This document shows positions 57,101-64,000 of a stretch of DNA of 64,000 nucleotides, piece by piece (the first letter of the stretch is position 1; each line of letters opens with the position of its first letter). The stretch is from positions 3,564,925-3,628,924 of the forward strand of contig LS997566.1 of assembly GCA_000469685.2 (NCBI GenBank). The letters run 5' to 3'. Origin of the DNA: Haemonchus contortus. Its lineage: Eukaryota > Nematoda > Chromadorea > Rhabditida > Trichostrongylidae. A model generated the notes under the pieces. That model worked only from the letters and a program-made list of their open reading frames with translations. It had not been told where the DNA came from and ran no database searches. Made by a program: the position numbers and the translations under genes.

Positions 57101-58719
57101 TGCCGACTCACTCTCGTGAAATAATTTTCTGGCAAATTTTATTGTACCGGCAAAAACTCACATTTGAAACAAGTGAACGCTACGAGTTCTTATAGCGTCA
57201 AAAGCCATTAAAGAACCAACCCATCTGACACCAACGAGGTTTGTGTTAAGTAGTACTACAAAAAGAATAAATATGGCACCAGTAGCGAGTAGGGTGACCT
57301 GAATTTGTTGAATTATGAACGGATAGAGGATGAGGGTCTCAGCGTTACTCAATTCCGTCTGAGGGATGCGCCCACGCATTCGACTCCCATTCAGAATTGT
57401 AGGGCGTATTGAATGCTATGCGGTCTACACAATGACTTGTGGTGGCCAGGTGCTGTACAAGTGCGTGCTTTAACCCTCTTTGGCACCAACTAACCGACCT
57501 CGGAGGGATGGAAGGCCTGGTTGGCCCAGGCAGATATCGAACCAGGATTTTTGTTAACCACCGAAAAAATTATGGTCTAAGATAGAGGTGTAATAACAAA
57601 TCTATTTTTCTAATCTTGCTGAGTAGAAGCTAAATCAACCCTATGTTTGTAATCACAAAAGTAAAGCCAACCTTTGCAGCTAGCACACTGATATGATTGC
57701 TACCTATGAGAGGCCAGACCGTGTAGATAAGCCGATGTAGAGCTATAACTAAGTCAGTCAAAATCACTGTAAAGATCGCTGCATAGGCAAAGGAGCCGAG
57801 AAGCTGAAAAGAACATGACGGCTCTCAGACATTCAAACCCAGAGCAATATCGTAATTTCCTCTGAAACATAGCTCTTACTGTCAACTTACGTTTGGATCT
57901 ATACATAACAGCATTTGCTACTTTGACCTTCTAAATTTCGAGTTCATACAACTGAGCTAATATCTTCGTCTGCCCTTTTCTGCTACTTTTTGTTTACTGG
58001 TAATTATATGGGACTCCTGTCATTTCCGACTGAAATTGAATGAAACGAACAACTCACAATCCACAGAATTTGATATTTGAACCAATCCATGTAGAGCAGA
58101 GCTGTTATGCTTCCGATCATGTGAGTTGTTAGGTAAAGTAGTGCCATTGTTGACAGGAAAAGCAGCAAAGTAAACGAAAAATTGGCCTTCCATCCGCGCA
58201 GTTTTCTTGCACCCTTAACTCGTTCAACGTATAGAGTATTTCGTAGTGGCAATCATGCTGCTCCGACGAGAGAACAATTTAAATCTTCGCAAATAAATAA
58301 AAAAATAAAAATAAAAAAGGGGAAGTTCCTTTTTCCCCAGTTGGGATATTTCAAAATCATTTCGTTTCACTCCCCAGGAACTATCATTTCCTATTACTTG
58401 AAGACTTCCACCAGGAACCAAACGGAAAGCGACTCTCTCTGAAAAGGCATACCAGATGGTGAAGGTTTAGTCGAGTGAGCACCCTCCATAATAATCTGAT
58501 ATTCCATCGTAAGAACCTCATCGGAAAACTAGTCTAGCTACTTCATTGATGGGAATCACAATCACGTACCACAATAAAAGCTAAGTGCAGAGTGATTGAA
58601 AACGTATATAGCGTGAAGTACCACGCAGCAGCCAGAACTCTTGGAGATCCGACGAAAAGCTGAGGTGGAGTAGCCGTTCTAGGTGTTGCAGCAGTTGTTT
58701 GTGGTTGAGAATTATACAT
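51117..58719 (-). CDS. 7TM chemoreceptor-like gene 5 (7 exons, about 322 residues)
   Basis: Exons: 58570-58719, 58058-58213, 57672-57803, 57162-57298, 53949-54078, 51294-51451, 51117-51222. Every junction keeps frame with donors GTACGT, GTGAGT, GTTGGC, GTGAGT, GTACGT and GTTTGT. Exon 1 has LFVGSPRVLAAAWY and TM1. Exon 2 has GARKLRGWKANFSFTLL and TM2. Exon 3 has TM3 with LVIALHRLIYTVWP. Exon 4 has NLVGVRWVGSLM. Exon 5 has NKVFNYLNGIVNS and MLSFTRNHELRVTLQ. Exon 6 has EEVGFFVYWEFFPI and DVLILPYLILN. Exon 7 is a basic tail NIHSELKRLL. Large introns contain RTE and CR1 debris (55.2-56.6 kb and 51.8-53.4 kb) and a SINE. This is the most clearly supported model of the family and the template used for the others. 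Confidence 0.88.
51785..52335 (-). pseudogene. CR1-like LINE 3' fragment
   Basis: The left end is an ATTT-repeat tail in plus orientation, as at 9297. Minus-strand frames read degraded C-terminal LINE sequence (TDIVYCFKMPKTMLKL, SVTSVVSLRFLCDAQ). It lies in the intron between exons 5 and 6 of receptor gene 5. Confidence 0.6.
52515..53445 (+). pseudogene. CR1-like LINE fragment, opposite orientation
   Basis: Plus-strand pieces in shifting frames: CINDLPDASLP, a YTDD-type catalytic region near 52653, LKDLGIFYSRSGFNEYVYKV, LILEYCPMIWSLSTRNMVDL, then a C-terminal SWNELPAFV pattern near 53370. It is a different copy from its minus-strand neighbour, in the same intron of receptor gene 5. Confidence 0.75.
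55160..56650 (+). pseudogene. RTE-type LINE, internally deleted and frameshifted
   Basis: Starts with the RTE endonuclease opening (RRTRTVICTFNARTLAS), then jumps from an early endonuclease part to the linker (AWKAESLKDVKTRLSSKTPE, RGIARAAGNNQ) and RT pieces (EKVICDFYSDLLDSH, EQAGFRSEFSTIDHIHSL, TLARQGDTISPELL). It is dead, with several frameshifts. In the intron between exons 4 and 5 of receptor gene 5. A run of 17 G lies at 55232-55248. Confidence 0.82.
57330..57560 (-). repeat. SINE copy
   Basis: Reverse-orientation body with CATTCGACTCCCATTCAGAA, GTGGCCAGGTGCTGTACAAG and CTCGGAGGGATGGAAGGCC. In the intron between exons 3 and 4 of receptor gene 5. Confidence 0.8.
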
Positions 58720-58729
58720 TCAAAGGGTT

Positions 58730-58737
58730 CTAAAATC
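58730..58737 (-). promoter_or_regulatory. Candidate trans-splice acceptor of receptor gene 5
   Basis: GATTTTAG on the minus strand, 10 nt before the ATG at 58719, the same spacing as in receptor gene 4. A second acceptor-like TTTATTTTAG lies about 20 bp further upstream. Confidence 0.4.
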
Positions 58738-59116
58738 CACTGATGATGATCTAAAATAAATGGTAATGATGATGATAATCACAAACCACCCGAGAAAGGT
58801 AATCTGCAATTTATTTACTAAGGCAAGTATCCTATGGTACAAATTTGATTTCACTTGGTTATCGTTTACGTGAATTCAAAAGTATTTCTATCCAACGGGA
58901 AGAGCCTAGTAAAGGTCAGTGTAGAAATTGTAAAAATAGTGTATAGAGGAAGACAGCATTCATGGGATTGGTCGTTATCGCTTAACTACTACAAAGGAGC
59001 TTTTACGAGACTTTTGTAGCTACACTAAAAGCCCCGCCTCATGTAGCTCGGACGCACCTTAAATCAACTCTTAGTCATGGTGAGTACATTTTGATGTTAG
59101 AATATACTTATTTATT

Positions 59117-59408
59117 CAGAAAAAGTCTTTGAGCGTTAGTCAATCCTGGCTGAGGGATGCCTCCTGCATCCGGCCTTCACTCAGGGTTGCACTGGGGTTT
59201 TGACTGCGTATGCGGCCTATACATTTACTTGTGGTGGTCAGTCGATGTAGTATTCAGTGCTTTCATCACTCCAGACGGACCTCGCACCAACTATCCGACC
59301 CTGGAAGGATAGAAGGCTCGCATTGGCCCAGGCAAATATCGGGCCGGGAGAATTGAACCCTTGACCGTAAGTGTGAGATAGCCACTCACCACCACTCCAT
59401 CTCCACCC
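59117..59408 (-). repeat. SINE copy with head
   Basis: Near full length in reverse: tail GAGCGTTAGTCAATCC, body GGTGGTCAGTCGATG, and tRNA-like head ending CACCACCACTCCATCTCC. Confidence 0.8.
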
Positions 59409-60136
59409 CATACTTACTCATTATTCATTTATCCATTTCGAATATTGAATTGACGTCGTTAAAAGAAGTCTGTTGAGAGGGGTTTTAATTCTGGTACAAC
59501 TTTCCAGCGTTGATACTTCGCATGCTTCTTTGCCAAACGCCCACTCCGGTTTTGTCCCTAAGCATTTGAATTTCCAATAATTCACCAGATTTGCTTATGG
59601 AGAAATCGAAAAGCCACATTTTCCCCCACAAAATCTACAAAACTTGATGCATATCCCTCGTTGCAAAATTCAGGCGAAATTGAGATTTTAGCGCCTATTA
59701 CGAATACGTTTTCATGGCTCAAATAACATACTTGTCTTTTGCTTCCCTTTCTGGCGATTCCAATAATTTATGGCACTAGAAAGGTGCCGATTCTGAATGA
59801 ATTACCAATCCACCCGCAAGGGATTTTTCACCTGTCATGGTGCACTTAGGAAGAATAAAGCAGATTAGAAAAAAATTTATAACTGTTTGGAATTGGAATT
59901 TCAATTAGGTGAAAGATTTGTTTGAAATGGTTTTACTCAAGAAAAAAAGGGAAAATATTAAGGCTCCTTGTGTAAAAGCGATCTACTGACTGGCATAAAT
60001 CAACTACGCTATTACCGCGTTAAACTTTATGAATGCAATAAGGTTAATAATGAAATGAGAACTCGGAGGAATGTCACATCGGAAAAGGGATTTGAGTAGA
60101 AAAGGATGTTTATGTCGACGGCATTTTCAGAAAATA

Positions 60137-60813
60137 TTAGGTTGAGTCATAAGTCCTCGGACAATGTGATAGTGATCATAACTCGGGAAAGACGTGACTA
60201 AAATGGATGTGCGAGGCATCGCTAGGTAGTGTATAGAAAGCTCTTCCAAATACCTGCTAGCGAATACACCTGACCGTTTCCTGCGCTTGAGCGTGAAGAG
60301 AGAAAGTGCCATGTCGGCGAGGCAGTCCATGTCATACTGCTTCAAAGCATGAGACACCATTGACCGAGCTCTTGCACATTGCCGATTGACTTCAATCCAC
60401 GAACAATTGTGGAATGACTCCCCAAGGGTGACTTACAGTTCACGAGTAGTTTGATACGGATCGGCTTCCACCTGGCTCCGCAGCACCTCCAAATCCAACT
60501 CCAATTAGCGTTCCGAACGGTCTTCATCTTCGATGGAATAGTCGTCTGATCAGGCGTCTATCGATCTCCGTTCTCGGCCAGATAAAAAAGAAATAGGATG
60601 GTGTTGCGGAGGTGGAGTTGCGACAGCTTGAAATCATTGGGCATGGCTGCAGGAAAGGAAACAGTTGTTCGTGTTCGTTAGTATGTATTTGAAATAGCTT
60701 TCCATACTCAATCTAACAATGCCACGCGCGTCCATTTTCGTCGTCTCTTTCCCAAGTTATGATCACTAGAAGGCATCACTATTTTTTGTCCGGAAGCTTA
60801 TGACTCAACCCAA
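60137..60813 (-). mobile_element. Internally deleted mariner (677 bp), second family
   Basis: Ends TTAGGTTGAGTCATAAG and TTGGGTTGAGTCATAAG, with terminal inverted similarity extending about 90 bp and TA at both flanks (60135-60136 and 60814-60815). Minus-strand frames keep transposase pieces (STIVRGLKSIGNVQELGQW, then QYDMDCLADMALSLFTLKR), so the middle is lost. A different family from the elements at 12352 and 33676. Confidence 0.85.
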
Positions 60814-61243
60814 TACAAGCTCAAAACTCAAGTCCTATGAAAATGCCATGCTCGCCATTCTGTTAAGGAGAGACAAAGTCATTCCGAAACATTGATAGAG
60901 CCAAACCTATCGAGGGAGAGGGCTGCAAGTGATGAAACTCAATTAACTTCAAATGTTATGAGTTTCCTGGAAATTTTAAGGATAAATTCTGCAAGTGATG
61001 TAAAACGACAGTTTGAATTAGCACATTTCACTTCTCTGTGCAGTACGTTAGAACCAACTCAAGAAAGCCGGAAATAATCAGCTGATCGCATTTTCATCTT
61101 TGGCCCATCATTCGGTTTGCTCTCAGGAAATGAAATGTGACTGTAAATGTCACGAAGCTTTTCGTAGAATGCAAATGTGGTACAAAAATAACATTGTTCT
61201 CAGACATCGTAGCTAAATTTGAACATCATCGTCTTCTTGCCTT

Positions 61244-61459
61244 TCAGTTAGGCCAAAAAACATCGTGGAGCCCTTCTATAATTTCTGACTTCACTTCAAG
61301 TTCTAATGATAAGATGAAATACTCAATTTGCTGAGTAATCATTATAATGTCCATGAAGGCCTGAAAGCTTTCTTTGCAGGTTTTTTGCTGATCCCTGCGA
61401 AGATTTTGAGCGAGGCTAAAATTAGCTAGTTCCTCTTCGAGATGTTTGAGGAAGGTCAT
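61244..61459 (-). other. Possible exon, helical/coiled-coil, unassigned
   Basis: A 71-codon frame starting MTFLKHLEEELANFSLAQNL with charged-helix composition. It lacks clear partner exons. It may be an exon of an unrecognised minus-strand gene or chance. Confidence 0.2.
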
Positions 61460-62708
61460 TCTCGAGCACCTCAGGGTTACAACAGGGCAATCACTGAGAC
61501 TGCATGCTAGCCGTCTAGACTATTAGCTAGCGCAGGAGATTAGAGACAAACTCTTCCTGTTCTGAGCAGCTTGCACAAGTAATAATTACAGTGCTCCAAG
61601 CCAGCTGTTCAAATATTTCCAGGAATGGCAGAAGGATGCTAAGAATTGCTTTTGTGGTACTTTCTCTGAGATACTATGGTACTTAGACATGCTTCTTGTT
61701 TCGGAAATCGCAACCCTGAGGTAGCATAAGGCTACAACAAAAGCCATCGAGTACCGAGTAGAAACTTAAGGCTCGGTGCTGGCATGGAAGGGATGGGGGA
61801 TCCTAGGTCATGCATGGCGAGCCTATGTTTGCTCAGGGTTCAAATAGAAAGGACTGAAATGCCTGATAGCTGTTCCAGGCATTATTTCTTCTGGTCATTA
61901 ATTCCCTTTTCTGGGGAAAAAAGAAGAAGGGATGGGGAAGCTACTCTATTAGGAAACTAATTCTGAACAAAAATGTTTTGAGAAACAGTTCCTTTATAAA
62001 AACGATTACTTGACCAAAAATTAGCTCATTATCTGCAACCTGAACATGCTGCAAATGTCATTCCTAACGCAAGTGATGTCAACTGCCCCTCTACATACAG
62101 CCTGGTCAGTCAGTAGCTTGTTAGGTTCAGTTTAGTGATAAGCATTCAGAGATTCATTCACATTCAAAAACTCTAGGATTGCTCATCATTGAACATCCTT
62201 CCTCATGAAATCCTGCCGTTTTTGTAAATTCTCAACAACTCCATATGTTGCTATCAAAGCTTACACTGTTGTAATAGGCTGCAGACAAGTTTTATTTTCT
62301 TATTTATGTAATTAATTATCACCATGCATGGACAATAGCCGTAACAATTCCATGAGCATGTTCGATGCTCGTTGAACCTTCGCACAACAAGGCAGTTTAA
62401 TACGCTTGAGCTCCTTAGAAGGTTGTGAGTTACGAACATGGGCTTGTGGAGTGATTACGCACTCTTCGAAGCCTAAAAGGTACAAAAAAACCAGATCCAT
62501 AGAGAACTAATTATGTCCTAAGACCATATTCCGGTAGCAACTTTCTATCGTGGAAAGAAAATTACCAAAGTGCTCCTGTCATGGTATTTTTCTGGCACAA
62601 AAATATGCGTCTGAATTCGTGGTGGATGTGCCTGAAATCAAAGAAATTTCTGAAAAAAAATCATTTCTTGACGAACAAAAAAGGAAAAACTAGAGCAAAA
62701 TCACTGAC

Positions 62709-62863
62709 CTATTGAGAATCAGGTATGGAAGAATAAGTACATTGTAATACAATAGAAGTGATGTTTCAGCTATTATGTAATCCAAATCACCAAATCCTAC
62801 TAAAAATACGCTGACCTCCCAGTATAGAAAGAAAGCCACTTCAATCGCCATCATAAGGGAAAC
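62709..62863 (-). CDS. 7TM chemoreceptor-like gene 6, exon 6 only
   Basis: Acceptor ACACAG and donor AG/GTCAGT bound a 155-bp exon in the family phase. It encodes MMAIEVAFFLYWEV (TM6) and YYNVLILPYLILN (TM7). The five upstream exons must lie beyond the right edge, past the RTE element inserted 73 bp upstream. The tail exon is not certain: residues like the family tail (KELKRI) occur near 62410, but without a matching acceptor in frame, while a TTTTAG acceptor near 62479 gives a short unrelated tail. The gene may be intact or disrupted. Confidence 0.7.
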
Positions 62864-62935
62864 CTGTGTATGAAAACTGTATCCAATTCGAATGTACTCT
62901 GAATCAGATGTACTGTAAGGTCCTTATCACCTGTA

Positions 62936-64000
62936 TCACCTGTATCCGACTTGTCCTCGCGAACTTCTCCATTCACGCAAGTCGACTTTGAGCCATCCAT
63001 TCCGGTCCTGCGCACGTCGTTTCCATTGTTGGCCGAGCATATTCACCATAGGATCGGCCCATCTCAATTTAGGCCTTCCCGGCGCTCGCTTGTGATCCAG
63101 TGGGACCCAATTCGTTAGCCGGAAGGTCCATCGGTTGTCTTTCAATCGTGCCACATGACCGGCCCATTCTCGTTTACGTTTATACATTTCCTGGACAACA
63201 TCAACAAGGCCACTTCGTCTTCGTAATTCTGTGTTTGTGATATGTTCACGAAGTGACACCTTGCAAATTCTGCGTTCCATAGATCTTTGCATTACAGCAA
63301 ATTTCTCTTCGTCTGCCTTCGTAGACGACCAGCATTCTGCGCCATACAAAACCGCGGGTATCACAGTCGAGTGGAAAAGAGACGCTTTCAGTTTCATCGG
63401 GAGGTCTTCGTCTAGTAGTAGCGTTGAAATTTTGTTGAAGCTAGACCAAGCTGCCTTCCTGCGCCTGCTGTACTCTCCACTGCTGCCTTCTGTGAAACTG
63501 AGCTGGTGTCCGAGATACTTAAAGCTTTTTACTTCTTCGATGGTTTCGCCATCTATTTTGACTGTCGCTGTAGGACTGAATTGGTTGTGCATCCACTTCG
63601 TTTTGGACAAGTTCATTTCAAGTCCGATTTCACTCGATTTCGTCTGTAGTTGCACAAGTTTCGCCTGGAGCTCTGATGCATCATGTGCAAAAACGACGCA
63701 GTCGTCTGCAAAGAGTAGATAGGTTAGGTTTTCTCCGTCGATCTCAATACCTCCGGTCCAGTCAAGATCAGTGAACAGGGCTTCCAAAGTTAATGCAAAC
63801 AATTTCGGAGAAATCGTGTCGCCTTGTCGAACGCCCTTGCATATTTTTATTTGACATGGATCGTTGAAGAGCTTGATTTCGGTAGTACAGCCTTTGTTCA
63901 GCTCTTCGAGAAGGTCGACATAGCACGAATTGACACCGTATCTACTCATCGCATTTAGCATCGCGTTTGTTTCGACGGAGTCGAATGCTTTCCTGTAGTC
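62936..64000 (-). CDS. RTE-type LINE reverse transcriptase, C-terminal part, open to the window edge
   Basis: A 354-codon frame continuing off the right edge. RT landmarks in order: DYRKAFDSVE at the edge, VRQGDTISPKLFALTLEAL, catalytic LLFADDCVVF, MNLSKTKWM, then SFKYLGHQLS. The RTE C-terminal region follows (VLYGAECWS, REWAGHVAR, RAPGRPKLRW). It stops at 62936, followed directly by short repeats of GATACAGGT-type sequence, in keeping with the very short 3' UTR and repeat tail of RTE elements. No stop or frameshift is seen in this part, so it is younger than the copy at 55160. It lies in an intron of receptor gene 6, same orientation. Confidence 0.9.
   Translation of the reverse strand, partial: DYRKAFDSVETNAMLNAMSRYGVNSCYVDLLEELNKGCTTEIKLFNDPCQIKICKGVRQGDTISPKLFALTLEALFTDLDWTGGIEIDGENLTYLLFADDCVVFAHDASELQAKLVQLQTKSSEIGLEMNLSKTKWMHNQFSPTATVKIDGETIEEVKSFKYLGHQLSFTEGSSGEYSRRRKAAWSSFNKISTLLLDEDLPMKLKASLFHSTVIPAVLYGAECWSSTKADEEKFAVMQRSMERRICKVSLREHITNTELRRRSGLVDVVQEMYKRKREWAGHVARLKDNRWTFRLTNWVPLDHKRAPGRPKLRWADPMVNMLGQQWKRRAQDRNGWLKVDLREWRSSRGQVGYR

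Larger units (their letters stand above)
58740..62700. other. Intergenic; SINE, deleted mariner and an unassigned frame
   Basis: Contains the SINE at 59117, the mariner derivative at 60137 and the possible exon at 61244-61459. Between 61500 and 62700 I see no firm gene; a KELKR-like frame near 62400 may be a relic of a receptor tail exon. Confidence 0.45.

Noticed and set aside
61137..61334. Plus-strand 65-codon frame with CKC motif
   Set aside because: It overlaps a minus-strand frame of equal plausibility and neither has splice partners or homologues that I recognise.

Overview
The window looks like nuclear DNA of a clade V (strongylid-like) nematode. The evidence is a tandem family of split seven-transmembrane chemoreceptor-like genes with short exons and TTTCAG-type 3' splice sites, candidate spliced-leader acceptor sites just before start codons, and a nematode-style mobile element load (BEL/Pao, CR1-like and RTE LINEs, mariner, a tRNA-derived SINE). 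No species can be named from sequence alone. Nearly all long open frames belong to mobile elements. The real host genes lie in exons of 49-158 bp that a plain ORF search cannot see, and I rebuilt them by hand from splice sites and paralogue alignment.

Host genes: five complete 7TM receptor genes and one partial gene all lie on the minus strand: 1061-7263, 29055-33081, 35947-39454, 41317-45227, 51117-58719 and a single exon at 62709-62863. Each complete gene has seven coding exons with the same splice phases (0,0,0,2,0,2), predicts 288-327 residues and shares the exon 6 pattern (YWE ... LILPY.ILN). I cannot place the family in a named serpentine class with confidence.

Layout: a 1-kb (GATA)n array (1-1030) ends 30 bp from the stop codon of the first receptor. 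That gene carries a Mutator-like long-TIR element and a CR1 fragment in one intron. A degenerate but full-length CR1-like LINE (about 9297-14580, minus strand) is split inside ORF1 by a complete-length dead mariner (12352-13634). An apparently intact BEL/Pao element (16285-27505) follows, with 816/817-bp LTRs about 1% different, a 5-bp target duplication, and one unbroken 2633-residue Gag-Pol-Env frame whose Env resembles phlebovirus-type class II fusion glycoproteins. It also has a second, separate 439-residue Gag-like ORF between Env and the 3' LTR. From 29 kb on, receptor genes alternate with SINEs, foldback elements, internally deleted mariners and a TTAA-flanked MITE. The window ends inside an RTE-type LINE (62936-64000) lying in an intron of the last receptor.

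Best candidate for something undescribed: the extra Gag-like ORF of the BEL element. It has its own acidic repeat and a divergent copy of the Gag zinc-knuckle module, a splice acceptor 3 nt before its ATG, and a perfect hairpin touching the 3' LTR where a polypurine tract would be expected. The orphan receptor family and the tRNA-headed SINE family are next. I ran no searches; every family name rests on motif recognition.
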